The translations under genes and the position numbers were made by a program. Below the pieces are notes generated by a model, which made no database searches, was not told the DNA's origin, and saw only the letters and a program-made list of their open reading frames with translations. This document shows, one piece after another, positions 8,601 through 16,329 of a stretch of 16,375 nt of DNA. Each line of letters begins with the position of its first letter. Within the stretch, counting starts at the first letter, position 1. The stretch comes from a bacterium. GTDB taxonomy: Bacteria > Electryoneota > Electryoneia > Electryoneales > Electryoneaceae. The stretch spans positions 1 to 16,375 of the forward strand of contig WJJA01000263.1 in NCBI GenBank assembly GCA_014729955.1. Direction: 5' to 3'.

Positions 8601-8683
8601 AGCAGAGCAATCACAGGGATGATCGAGGAAGCCACCGCCAGCCCGACGATTTTCTGCTTCAGTCGCATGTTTTGCCAGTTCAT
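5621..8683 (-). CDS. Methyl-accepting chemotaxis protein with Cache sensor, tandem HAMP and Cys-rich PAS
   Basis: This inner-membrane chemoreceptor of 1020 residues should signal to CheA/CheW. ATG 8683 has AAAGGAG six bases upstream. Membrane segments are at about 11-33 and 361-385, enclosing a periplasmic sensor of about 325 residues that looks like a double Cache domain ([16 protein letters not shown], then [12 protein letters not shown] and [15 protein letters not shown]). HAMP follows at about 386-438, with two further HAMP-like repeats to about 522. A PAS domain follows at about 523-630, with Cys at 562, 571, 576 and 578. After another HAMP-like linker, the signalling domain (about 700-950) carries the hairpin tip [20 protein letters not shown] and [19 protein letters not shown] flexible acidic tail ends in DFGEF, which fits a CheR/CheB docking pentapeptide. 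No other chemotaxis genes are adjacent, so it appears to be an orphan receptor; a strong terminator follows it. Confidence 0.95.
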   Translation of the reverse strand: MNWQNMRLKQKIVGLAVASSIIPVIALLIITMVQKANTSNDVGKQVDQLGRENLAQIAKDVHGMCESANELLLAQTEQNLAVARHVLDHAGGADTRSGRERWTAVNQYTKAEDHVYLPNFHAGSRQITPNASFNRSTPVVDEVMELTGATCTIFQRMNDDGDMLRIATNVKKTDGERAIGTYIPARNPDGRPNPVISTVMNGETYNGRAYVVNQWYVTAYEPLRDRRGDIIGMLYVGVPLRSVQALREAVMDISVGEDGYVFVLGGKGDHRGSYIISKNGSRDGETIWGATDQDGNYFIQEMVGKATLLESNSVDYHSYMFEGREKIAALTYYGPWDWVIGAGAYADDFRAAQEQVNASLTTLIVIAAVGGVIIAVALSFLGVTIGRRIAEPIVRAKEIAQEIARGDMNAELEVTSRDEVGELAEAFQDMTSSLKAKSNAARQISRGNLSVDIDIASSKDELGESLQAVRESLQTMSKEAQVLVNAAVEGHLHTRADEQHFEGEYRRIVAGVNSVIDTLVGHIDAVPAPVMIIDTDFGIRYLNEAGAKAGGKTPDQLRGTKCYDFFKTSDCNTDNCACGRAMKTGRTESSETDAHPGGLDLEIAYTGGPVRDLDNNIIGALEIVADQTAVKKAQKKASKIADFQANEVEKISGTLERMAEGDLTVEYEIAEADEDTHETRQSFKGIEKGLSRTLDGLNDLLGQVAIAVEQVNSGSHQVSDSSQSLSQGATEQASSLEEVNASMSEMAAQVEQNAGNADEASKISNHASESAERGNGRMKEMQEAMSDISESSGEISKIIKVIDEIAFQTNLLALNAAVEAARAGVHGKGFAVVAEEVRNLAQRSAKAARETTELIEGSLTRVEKGTEIADATSAALQEIVEGIRKASDLVGEIAGASKEQAAGIKQVNDALSQVDEVTQANTSNAEESAAAAEELSGQASRLTEMIQRFSLRSGATAKAASTTLQSDVSSGWSDGNGRAAAPKKAKALAGATGGTTNDKAGHEVEPEDVINLDDDDFGEF

Positions 8684-8961
8684 ACCCTACTCCTTTCCGC
8701 TCCTCCAAGCGTATTCTTCCACTTTATTGAAAACCGTGCCGTGTATAGGATGGCACCCGGACGGTACGGCTGTCATACCGGGAAAAGGCAAAGGATATGC
8801 CGGAACGGGACAGGAGAACCGCATTGTTCACAACAAGAAAGACTTCCAACGAGTGGCAGGACAGGCCGAGCCCTATATCGATGCGGTGTTCAAAGGGAAT
8901 GCCAAATTGCCTCTAATCGGATAATTCTTCTATTTTGTCCGCTCTAAATATATGTATTCTA

Positions 8962-8976
8962 TGGTTCATATCCACC
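8962..8976. promoter_or_regulatory. Degenerate half-site related to the 26-base palindrome
   Basis: TGGTTCATAT followed by CCACC repeats the core of the palindrome at 9007-9032, which reads TGGTTCATAT-GAA-CCACC, with three bases missing. The two copies begin 50 bases apart, near whole helical turns. This is the pattern expected of paired binding sites for one regulator, but that role is inference. Confidence 0.35.
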
Positions 8977-8992
8977 GATTGGTTGTGTTAGG

Positions 8993-9010
8993 CCGGCTCA
9001 AATGAGCCGG
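8993..9010. repeat. Inverted repeat sharing four bases with the next palindrome
   Basis: CCGGCTCA (8993-9000), two bases, then TGAGCCGG (9003-9010) form an eight-base stem. Its last four bases (9007-9010) are also the first four of the palindrome at 9007-9032, so as RNA the two hairpins would compete for those bases. Confidence 0.5.
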
Positions 9011-9032
9011 GTGGTTCATATGAACCACCCGG
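9007..9032. promoter_or_regulatory. Perfect 26-base palindrome, possible operator or cruciform
   Basis: CCGGGTGGTTCAT is followed directly by its exact reverse complement. With no loop it is better suited to bind a dimeric protein than to form an RNA terminator, and no T-run follows on either strand. It lies about 325 bases upstream of the MCP start and 220 bases past the propeller stop. Control of the MCP gene is the likeliest role, but the promoter was not identified with confidence. Confidence 0.5.
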
Positions 9033-9253
9033 ACTGGTGGCGTATATACTTTGCCTTCCGGGATCGGGGGTGTGAATTGAGCAGGATCGGCGTGGACAAC
9101 AGGCCGAACGGCGCTGTATCAGCAGTGGGCTGCTTGTGTCTGTTCGACGTCTGAGTTGGTTTGCGCTCGTGTCAATAACCCTGCGCCCCCATGCCGTCCT
9201 CTTGAAGAACGGCGGTGTCGCGGCCGACCACCCAATCACTCATCGGAGTATCC

Positions 9254-12196
9254 CTATTTCACGTACCCCACCTTCTGTACGGCGACGTTGCCCGAGGCGG
9301 TACGTACCTGCATGAAGTAGACCCCGGACGACAATCCATGCGGTTTCCAGGTCAGATCGTGACGGCCGGCGCGCATTGCCCCGGGCGACAGGTCGGCGAC
9401 CTCTCGGCCGGCGATATCGTACACCCGCACCTGCAGGGTCGAAGATTCAGGCAGAGCGACACGGATTTGTACGGCGTCGTTAAACGGGTTCGGCCAGGCT
9501 TTTTCGACGGCGAACGTAGTTGGATTCGCGCTCGTTTCTTCCTCCACCGACGTCATATTCGGCAGCAGGAAAAACACGAACGGTGTATCGCAGACCGTGG
9601 TGTCGCCCTGCGAGATTGCTTCGATGAGCCACACACCGGCAAGGGTGTCCGACCAGGTTTCCACCGGCAGCTCATCGAGCAGGTCCACACGGAAGGTCGT
9701 ATCCGTCAACCCCGTGGAATCGAGCTCGAAGGAGAAGCTGTTGAACGCCATGGTAAGGAAGAAATGGTACCGTACGTTTGCCCCCGGGTCAGGATCAAAC
9801 GATTCCTGCCAGGTAAAGGTGAGGGTGCCGAGAGTGTCCGGCGCGATGGCAACACTGTCCTCGGGCATCAGCAACGCAAACGAAGTCGGCGGATCCCCGG
9901 ATTGGTCCTCAAGCTGGTAGCTCCACATCGAGCGGCCGTGCGTGCCCGCGACCAGTTCGCGTGACTCCGGGTGGAAATCCAGGTCGAAGACAGCGCTGGA
10001 CGGCAGCCCGGTGCCCAGTTGGCTCCACTCGGCGCCGTGGTTGGTGCTGACCAGCACACCCCAGTCCGTGCCGGCGTAGAGGTCGCTCGTCCGTTGCGGA
10101 TCGATGATCAGGTCGTTCACCGGTGTGCCCGGAGGGATGTCGTTTACCGGATTGCTCCAGCTATCGCCGTAGTCGTCGCTGCGCCGGATATGCGGGGTCA
10201 GGTCGCCCTCTTCATACCCCGAGAAAGTCACGTAGACAACCGAGGCGGAATCAGGGTGCGGGACCACTCGTGTCACCCACAGCTCCGGCAGATCGTCGGT
10301 GCCGACACGGTCCCAGGTGTCGCCGCGATCCTGGGAGAGCCACACTCGTGCATCGTCGGTGCCGACCCAGATCACATTGCTGTCCGCGGGGGAAACGTCA
10401 ATCGTGGTGATGGTGCCGTAGGTGTAGCCGGTCGGGCCGGGGCCGCCGGTCAAATCGGCGGAAACCGGATCCCAGTTGTCATCGTCAAAGGTGTCGCCGC
10501 GCCAGACACGATTCGTGCCCAGCCACATCACGTCCGGGTTGTGCGGGTCGAAAATGTAGGGGGTCATCCAGTTGGTGCGGTCATTGCTGAATGCACCCAC
10601 CCCGTTAAAGTAGTTGCCGCCGTTGTAGCTGATCCCGAGCCCGCCCCACTGGTAGCAGGCGGTGACCACATTCGAATGGGACCAGTTCACCCAGGTATAG
10701 AAACCGTCCCCCCCGTAAATATGATCGTAGTTGTCGACCTGGTCGTCGGTGCGGCGCATCGTGCCGTTGTCCTGCGTGCCGCCGTAGAGGTGGTCGGGAT
10801 TGTGCGGATCGATGCTGATGGCGTAATACTGTGTCACCGGCAGGGACGTGAAGCGGTCCGAGCTGCTGCCGCCGTTGGTCGAACGGTTCACTCCGCCGTC
10901 ATGGCCGGAAATGACGTCATCCGGGTTGTTCGGGTTGATCCAGAGATCGTGATGGTCCACATGCGCATCGTCGAAGACGTAGTTCCAGGTGCTGCCGCCG
11001 TTGAACGACTTTGCCATGTTGACGCCGAGGATGTACACCTCGTTCTCGTTGTCCGGTGCGACACGGATCTGCCCGAAATACCAGCCGAAGCTGCTGCAGA
11101 TGTTGTTCCCGATCCACGATGGCACATTCATCGCGCTCCACGACTCACCGTTGTCGTCGGACCGGTACACATCGATGAAGTAGCCCGGGTGATCGCAGTA
11201 GAAGGCGTAGACACGGTCGGGGTCCGATGGTGCGACCGCAAGCCCGATACGGCCGATGTCGTCGCCGTCCGGCAGGCCGTCGGTCAGCTCTTCCCAGCTG
11301 TCTCCCCCGTCGGTGCTGCGGTAGATGCCGCTCGCCTCACCGCCGGCACGACGTTCCCACGGGCGGCGAACACGTTCCCACATCGCCGCGTAGACCGTGT
11401 CAGGACGGTCCGGATCGACCGCGACATCGATGCACCCGGTGGAATCGTTCACGAACAGCACACGTTCCCAAGAGTCGCCGCCGTCCGTGGTGCGGTACAC
11501 CCCGCGTTCCGAATTGGTGCCGAACAGCTTGCCGGCAGCCGCGACGAAGATGCGGTCAGTGTCGGATGGATCGATGGCGATCTTCCCGATATGGGCGGAA
11601 GCTTCCAGCCCCTTCAGTTCCCAGCTTTCTCCGCCGTCCTCTGTCAGGAAGATGCCGTAGCCTTCGTAGGAATCGCCCGAGGAGTTCGCTTCACCGGTAC
11701 CGACCCAGAGCTTCAGGTGGTCGTTCGGGTCCACTGCCATGGCACCGATGGAAAGGTTCTGGTATTCGTTGAAGATCGGTTCAAAGATTTCGCCGCCGTC
11801 GTAGGAAGCGAGCACACCGCCCAGGGCCGCGCCGGCATAGACGGTATCAGGATAGTCCGGATGCACCGCAATTGCCGTGATACGGCCGCCGATGTTCGTC
11901 GGACCTTCGAAGGTCCAGGGTTCGTCCAGTTCGGAAGAGCGCGGCAACGACAGCACCGCTTCCTTTGCGCGCTGCACCTTTTCATGATCCAGAGCCTGCA
12001 GGTTCTGCCCGAGACGCTGCCTCATGAAGAATTCGGCAGGAACCTTGGGCGGTCGTTCCCGCAGATCCTCCCCGACCTGCTTTGCCGGACCGGTGTTGAC
12101 GACCGGGTCGGACCCGGAGAAGGGATGATCGAAATACGAAGCAAGAGCGAACAGGAAGGCAACCAGAACGAGCGGGAGAAAACGGTGCGGGCGCAT
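9254..12196 (-). CDS. Secreted BNR/sortilin-type beta-propeller protein with T9SS sorting domain
   Basis: The product has 980 residues, with ATG 12196 preceded by AAAGGA at eight bases. Residues 1-20 form a signal peptide (LPLVLVAFLFALAS). A large propeller region, about 95-755, opens with EGPTNIGGRITAIAVHPDYP and contains many Asp-box/BNR repeats of the form S-x-D-x-G-x-[ST]-W, for example TEDGGESW, TTDGGDSW, STDGGDSW, SDDNGESW, SQDRGDTW and SDDYGDSW. Each follows a strand like VYAG or VWVGT. A fibronectin-like domain lies at about 765-885. The last 83 residues (WPNPFNDAVQIRV, VRVYDIAGREV, GLSSGVYFMQV) are a FlgD-like/T9SS type A sorting domain, so export through T9SS to the cell surface is likely. 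Relatives are often annotated as glycosyl hydrolase or sortilin-like, but no catalytic residues can be assigned, so binding or surface roles are equally possible. The LTD gene lies 167 bases upstream in the same direction. Confidence 0.92.
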   Translation of the reverse strand: MRPHRFLPLVLVAFLFALASYFDHPFSGSDPVVNTGPAKQVGEDLRERPPKVPAEFFMRQRLGQNLQALDHEKVQRAKEAVLSLPRSSELDEPWTFEGPTNIGGRITAIAVHPDYPDTVYAGAALGGVLASYDGGEIFEPIFNEYQNLSIGAMAVDPNDHLKLWVGTGEANSSGDSYEGYGIFLTEDGGESWELKGLEASAHIGKIAIDPSDTDRIFVAAAGKLFGTNSERGVYRTTDGGDSWERVLFVNDSTGCIDVAVDPDRPDTVYAAMWERVRRPWERRAGGEASGIYRSTDGGDSWEELTDGLPDGDDIGRIGLAVAPSDPDRVYAFYCDHPGYFIDVYRSDDNGESWSAMNVPSWIGNNICSSFGWYFGQIRVAPDNENEVYILGVNMAKSFNGGSTWNYVFDDAHVDHHDLWINPNNPDDVISGHDGGVNRSTNGGSSSDRFTSLPVTQYYAISIDPHNPDHLYGGTQDNGTMRRTDDQVDNYDHIYGGDGFYTWVNWSHSNVVTACYQWGGLGISYNGGNYFNGVGAFSNDRTNWMTPYIFDPHNPDVMWLGTNRVWRGDTFDDDNWDPVSADLTGGPGPTGYTYGTITTIDVSPADSNVIWVGTDDARVWLSQDRGDTWDRVGTDDLPELWVTRVVPHPDSASVVYVTFSGYEEGDLTPHIRRSDDYGDSWSNPVNDIPPGTPVNDLIIDPQRTSDLYAGTDWGVLVSTNHGAEWSQLGTGLPSSAVFDLDFHPESRELVAGTHGRSMWSYQLEDQSGDPPTSFALLMPEDSVAIAPDTLGTLTFTWQESFDPDPGANVRYHFFLTMAFNSFSFELDSTGLTDTTFRVDLLDELPVETWSDTLAGVWLIEAISQGDTTVCDTPFVFFLLPNMTSVEEETSANPTTFAVEKAWPNPFNDAVQIRVALPESSTLQVRVYDIAGREVADLSPGAMRAGRHDLTWKPHGLSSGVYFMQVRTASGNVAVQKVGYVK

Positions 12197-12363
12197 GGGA
12201 CATGTCCTTTGAGCGAATCAAGGCATACCGGGTTGACGAACGATATTGTAAAGTAGGCCTGCCGTGTGAAAGGGGCAAGAGACGCGGCTCGATTCATGTG
12301 ACACGGTCCACAAGGGATTATCGTGCGGTCTGTTGGTTGAGACGGTCGGGTGCGCCCTCGCGG

Positions 12364-14094
12364 CTACAATCCCGGACTGACCACCGTGCCTTTCCGTTTC
12401 CAGGAACCTTCACCGTTGTCGGCATCGGCATGCAGCAGCCAGACATAGACCCCCGCCGGCAATGCGCGCCTCACCCCGGTACGGCCGTCCCAGAGGAACC
12501 GTGAACGGCCGGGAAAGGGGCGGCTGTCCAGCAGCGTGCCCAGTTCGCGGCCGTTCACATCGAAGAGACGCAGGGTAACACTCACCTGGTCTGCCGGAAA
12601 CTCGAAATGAAACACGGTGCCTTCCACCGGGTGAATCGGGTTCGGCTCGACGGTAACCGTTCCCCTTGCTTCAACGCCGGCCGAATCGTCAGCAAGACCG
12701 CTGACGGGGGCACGGCCCGGCGTCGAGCTTGACGGACCGATGGTCGGCAGCCAGTCGTACGGCAACGGCGGTGCACTCCAGCGTGTACGGTACATGCTGT
12801 GACCGGTGGGAGCGTCATGGTAGACGACTGCGTCGATCAGCCGCCCGGTGGGATCGAGCAGCAGCAGCGAGTCGCCGGCGTTGTTCAGGTTCGGCGGGGA
12901 GGTGGCCGGTGCACGGGGGATCGGCAGTTCCCCTTCCAAAACCGGCAGGCTGTCGGCGGACAGCACCAGGTATGAGCCGTGCACGGGCAACAGCGGGGCT
13001 GCAATCCGGCCTTCTGTGCCGGCGGCGTCTACAAGGGTCCAGTCCTGCAGGTCGATGTCACTGAAATCCCGGTTTCGCGCATACAGTTCAACCCATTCAA
13101 CCGGACGCTCGTCAGGCGGGTCGGCCATGATCTCGCTGACCTGAACACTGCCCGGGAGAAACGGCAGCAGCACCGATGCGGTGTCCGCGTCGTTGGAAGG
13201 GTTATCGTCTCCCCGGTCCAGGCGTGCGATGAAGGTATAGGAACCGCCGAGCACAATGCCGGTGACGGTTTCGGTGAAGACTACGCTGTCGCCGAACGCA
13301 AGGGACGGAACGTCATACGTTTCCCAGGAGTCGTCCTCCGACAGACCGATTTGCAGACGGTTTCCCCCGGAAGCCTGATCCCCGCGATTGAAAACAGCAA
13401 GCTCCCAGGCGAGTCCCGAACTGCTGAGGGAATCCGTGTCCTGCACAACCTGCAGCCTGACGATCTCGACACCTTCATCCACCGGCGGCGGCGTAACACT
13501 GTTGCGGTACCCGGGTGTGCCGCCGGGAGTGGAGAAGCGCCAGTTGTCGTCGTCATCACCATCATCGGGCCGGACACGTTCTTCGCTGATCCCCTGCCCC
13601 GCCCCCAACAGGTAGGTGCGTGCCGAGACAACGGAGCCGTCCGGTGCAAGCAGACTGACCATCTCCGCCGTACTGTTGGACAGGCCGCCGGAAGCGATCG
13701 CGGCGTCCGGTACGGTCAAAAGCAGAGCGTCAGGCGGGATCTGTGCATCGTACAGACCTTCGCCGTCTGCAAGGTAATCCGGGTCAAGTATCAAGGCATA
13801 CCCTCCGGCGGGGAGGGTCAGACCGCCTTCCGGGATCAGCGGTACGAGGGTGTCTGCGGCGGTGCCGTCAGAGATCAGCCAGCCGTTCAGGTCCACTGAC
13901 TGGTCATCGGGATTCAACAGTTCGACGTACTCGGTTGCGTACTCCGATCCGGCAGGATTGTACATGACCTCGTTGAGGAGCGGTTGCGCGAGAAGAGAAA
14001 AGGGAACGCCGACATGGAGTAACAGCAGGAACGCCACCGTGAAGATGGGTCTATGATCCCGTTCAGTCCCCCTAGGATTGTCGTTCTCGCGCAC
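12364..14094 (-). CDS. Secreted lamin-tail-domain protein with C-terminal T9SS-like domain
   Basis: The start is uncertain. GTG 14094 has a G-rich stretch (AGGGGG) about ten bases upstream and gives 576 residues with a signal peptide (FTVAFLLLLHVGVPFSLLA, cut near residue 36). TTG 14130 and GTG 14037 are the alternatives. Two lamin-tail domains are visible. The first (about 37-198) begins LLNEVMYNPAG with EYVELLNP and LNGWLISDG. The second (about 318-460) has SEIMADPP, EWVELYAR and LQDWTLVD. Between them, about 208-318, is a CARDB-like Ig domain. The last 95 residues (VEPNPIHPVEGTVFHFEF, LRLFDVNGREL, LPAGVYVWLLHAD) resemble the FlgD/T9SS sorting domain. Lamin-tail domains are adhesive or binding modules found in secreted bacterial proteins. 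The protein is probably displayed on or released from the surface; its partner is unknown. It sits between the interrupted GH13 gene and the propeller gene, all on one strand. Confidence 0.88.
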   Translation of the reverse strand: MRENDNPRGTERDHRPIFTVAFLLLLHVGVPFSLLAQPLLNEVMYNPAGSEYATEYVELLNPDDQSVDLNGWLISDGTAADTLVPLIPEGGLTLPAGGYALILDPDYLADGEGLYDAQIPPDALLLTVPDAAIASGGLSNSTAEMVSLLAPDGSVVSARTYLLGAGQGISEERVRPDDGDDDDNWRFSTPGGTPGYRNSVTPPPVDEGVEIVRLQVVQDTDSLSSSGLAWELAVFNRGDQASGGNRLQIGLSEDDSWETYDVPSLAFGDSVVFTETVTGIVLGGSYTFIARLDRGDDNPSNDADTASVLLPFLPGSVQVSEIMADPPDERPVEWVELYARNRDFSDIDLQDWTLVDAAGTEGRIAAPLLPVHGSYLVLSADSLPVLEGELPIPRAPATSPPNLNNAGDSLLLLDPTGRLIDAVVYHDAPTGHSMYRTRWSAPPLPYDWLPTIGPSSSTPGRAPVSGLADDSAGVEARGTVTVEPNPIHPVEGTVFHFEFPADQVSVTLRLFDVNGRELGTLLDSRPFPGRSRFLWDGRTGVRRALPAGVYVWLLHADADNGEGSWKRKGTVVSPGL

Positions 14095-14192
14095 GGTTCG
14101 GTCGCCCCCTGCTGATGCGGACCATAGCAAAGACTTCTTTCAGCCTGCCGGCGCCGGGATGCCGGGCAAACTCCATCAGAAAATCTTGTCGC

Positions 14193-14212
14193 GGCAGGCA
14201 CGGAGGCCTGCC
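14193..14212. repeat. REP-like inverted repeat between the GH13 and LTD genes
   Basis: GGCAGGC (14193-14199), a six-base loop, then GCCTGCC (14206-14212). Short hairpins of this GGCAGGC-GCCTGCC type are often interspersed between genes in diverse bacteria. It could act as a weak terminator for the GH13 transcript, about 170 bases past its stop, but no T-run follows on the minus strand. Only one copy is in the window. Confidence 0.4.
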
Positions 14213-14383
14213 CCACTCAATATGAAAAGCAAGATGTACTGCTCTTGCATTACCGGTAAGTTGATATGAATCGTTCCGACTTTGCCGGCAAGCAAAGATG
14301 CATCTTCTTCGCTCTATCAGAACAGCAAGCTTCACTGCCGATTCTGTCATGAATATGAGGAGCGTCGCTCCGCACATACCCAT

Positions 14384-15751
14384 CTACTTCAACCGGCGCA
14401 TCACCAGCCACCCCAGCGGAGGCAGTTTCAGCGCCCCGTTTTCGATCAGCACCGTGTTCAGTGTATCATCGAAGCTGTGAGAAAGCACCGCCCACTTCCC
14501 CCGGCTCCAGTATTTCGCCTGCAGACGGGAGGTGACTTCAACCGAATCGAAATTGATCGCGACCAGCAGGGAATCATCCCGGTAAGAACGTGTGAAGGCG
14601 GTAACCCGATCCCCTGGTTCGACCGAAAGCATCGACAGGCCGCCGTGCTGAAGGGTTTCACTCACGTTTCGCAGGCTGCAGAGGGCACGGTAGGTGCCGA
14701 GCACGTTGAGGTCCTGGTTGAGCCAATCGATCGGCTCTTTCTCGAACAGCGACGGTTGCAGTGTCGTGCCGGTCTCCTGCCCGTTGTACAGCATCGGCTG
14801 CCCCGGCAGGGTGAAGATCAGCGCTGCGAAGGGACGGTAGCCTGGGTTGCCGAACGCCTCATCGCTCGCTGCACGAACCTGGTCGTGGTTTTCAATGAAG
14901 CGCAACGGGCGGGCGTCCGCGGGGTACAGCGAATCGTACCGCAGCACCGCATGACGTACCCCGTCCAGCGTGCCCTCGCCGCGCGCATAGTCACGCAGAC
15001 GATCATACAGCGCCGTATCGTAATCGGAGTCGAAGCCGGCTTCGATCAATCGCGGATTCTGCCCCTCCGCAAGCATGTACAACCCGGGCTTCACATCCCT
15101 TAGCGCTTTTACCGTTTCACGCCAGAACCCGATCGGGATCCGGTCGGCGGCATCGCAACGGAAGCCGTCCACTTCAAACTCGTTTGCCCAGTAGAGCAGC
15201 ACCTCACGCAGGTATTCACGCACTTCGGGGTTTTCATAGTTCCAGTCAGCCACATCGGACCATTCTTCCGTCTCCCGAGTGAGGTTGCCCTCTCCGTCCC
15301 GCATCCACCAGTCCGGGTGTTGTTTCATCATCGGGTGATCGTTCGAGGTGTGGTTCAGCACAACGTCGAGGATTACAGCCATGCCGTGGTCGTGGGCGGT
15401 TTCGATCAGCGATTTCAGATCCTCTTTTGTGCAGTACTCCGGATTGACCTAGTAATAGTCGCGCACGCTGTACGGGCTGCCGGCGGTGCCCTTGCGTCCG
15501 ACTTCGCCGATCGGGTGAATCGGCATCAGCCAAACAATACGCGCCCCGAGCCCCTTGATCTCCGGCAACTTTGCTTCCATTGCCCGGAACGTGCCCGGAG
15601 AAGTGAACGCTCGCGGATAGATCTCGTACATCGGATGCCCCTCAAACCAACCCGCACCGGTCTCTTCATCTGTCTGTCCGCATCCCGACATCAGCCATCC
15701 CATCGCCGTTACCGCAACCGTTACAAGTACCCACGCCGCGAAGCGTTTCAT
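14384..15751 (-). pseudogene. GH13 alpha-amylase-family lipoprotein interrupted by one in-frame TAG
   Basis: The 456-codon frame starts at ATG 15751, with GGAGG nine bases upstream. It begins with a signal peptide and lipobox MSGC (Cys about 24), then the first barrel strands (MYEIYPRAF, IVWLMPIHPIGE, SPYSVRDYY). Codon 101 is TAG (15449-15451). The same frame then continues with VNPEYCTKEDLKSLI, exactly the sequence expected next. All four GH13 regions follow: DVVLNH (about 129-134), GFRCDAAD (nucleophile Asp about 200), LAEGQN (acid/base Glu about 229) and ENHD (about 287-290). A C-terminal beta domain ends the protein. An intact product would cleave alpha-glucans at the cell surface. As written, translation stops after 100 residues; no internal start would restore the first barrel strands. 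Options are a recent nonsense mutation, a sequencing error or amber readthrough. TAG is also this gene's own final stop, so general recoding is unlikely. Confidence 0.88.
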
Positions 15752-15969
15752 CAATCAAGTCCTCCGGGGATTGTGTTGAGGTCGTTGCCGGTCCGGTCCT
15801 GATACACCGGTTTACTACGCAATGTACAAACACGACCGGGAGTGAGAGAAGGTACGCATCATACCGGATTCCTGTGATGAGACATGTTCTCCTTCAGCAA
15901 ACAATACAAATACCTCATAGCTGACCCGATCCTCTGAACCGGAACGTCATCTCAACCGCTCTGCAAACA

Positions 15970-16006
15970 GAAACCCGACCGGCGTTCCTTCCGCCGGTCG
16001 GGTTTC
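15970..16006. terminator. Rho-independent-type terminator hairpin
   Basis: GAAACCCGACCGGC (15970-15983) and GCCGGTCGGGTTTC (15993-16006) form a perfect 14-base stem with a nine-base loop. Short T runs close the stem on both strands (GGGTTTC). It lies upstream of the GH13 gene, so it most likely ends a minus-strand transcript entering from beyond the right edge and isolates the GH13 promoter. A bidirectional role is possible. Confidence 0.7.
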
Positions 16007-16113
16007 ACACGTTCGGACGATTGTGCCGGTACGGCTCGTGCTTGATGTCAGGTCACGCCCTGATGGCGCGAGCCAAGACCCGACACAACGTCCGACAATA
16101 CCCCAACATGGTT

Positions 16114-16157
16114 CCGTCAGGTCTGCGCACGATTGTATCGTGCATGTGACCTGACGG
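16114..16157. repeat. Long two-part hairpin
   Basis: The outer stem is CCGTCAGGTC (16114-16123) with GACCTGACGG (16148-16157). The inner stem is GCACGAT (16127-16133) with ATCGTGC (16137-16143), closed by a three-base loop TGT. A further copy of GTCAGGTCAC at 16047-16056 pairs equally well with GTGACCTGAC at 16146-16155, so two alternative folds are possible. No T-run follows. It could be a transcription-related structure, a repeat element or part of a mobile-element end. Confidence 0.55.
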
Positions 16158-16188
16158 CTGAACGAGTCAACTGGTTTTATGTCAGCAC

Positions 16189-16229
16189 TAGCCCGAATAT
16201 TTCATGAATGGAGAGAACATTCTTTTCTA
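16189..16229. repeat. 41-base interspersed repeat, right copy (inverted)
   Basis: This is the reverse complement of 5237-5277 with two mismatches, both near the middle of its second half. It starts with TAGCCCGAATATTTCATG. Relative to the left copy, the distance to the palindrome module is 100 bases here and 18 bases there, so one copy has lost or gained sequence between the modules. Confidence 0.7.
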
Positions 16230-16329
16230 AAAGATATATTAACAATAAGATAATGTCACGCTGTACAGGTTTTCTCTGACACAGATTGTGTCCAGGCCAA
16301 TCTCATCTATTCATTCCCCCTTCGGGCGG

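Larger units (their letters stand above)
8684..9253. other. Intergenic region between the propeller and MCP genes
   Basis: About 570 bases without a convincing gene. It includes the leader of the MCP gene (8684 to roughly 8930), an AT-rich stretch at about 8925-8962 that could hold the minus-strand promoter, and overlapping palindromes at 8993-9032. Open frames at 8988-9239 (minus) and 8498-8947 (plus) have unlikely composition or overlap the MCP gene. No strong terminator for the propeller gene was found between 9033 and 9253; only a weak, bulged inverted repeat near 9190-9215 was seen. Confidence 0.5.

Noticed and set aside
8988..9239. Minus-strand open frame of 83 codons after the propeller gene
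   Set aside because: It includes the 26-base palindrome, is rich in Arg/Pro/Ser, and has no ribosome binding site or recognisable domain.
9971..12256. Plus-strand open frame of 761 codons
   Set aside because: It lies entirely opposite the propeller gene; it is an antisense shadow of a GC-rich gene with repeated motifs and has no domain or ribosome binding site of its own.
14037..14130. TTG 14130 or GTG 14037 as start of the lamin-tail gene
   Set aside because: TTG 14130 has only AGAAG at three bases; GTG 14037 lacks a ribosome binding site and would remove the basic part of the signal peptide. GTG 14094 fits better, though not with certainty.
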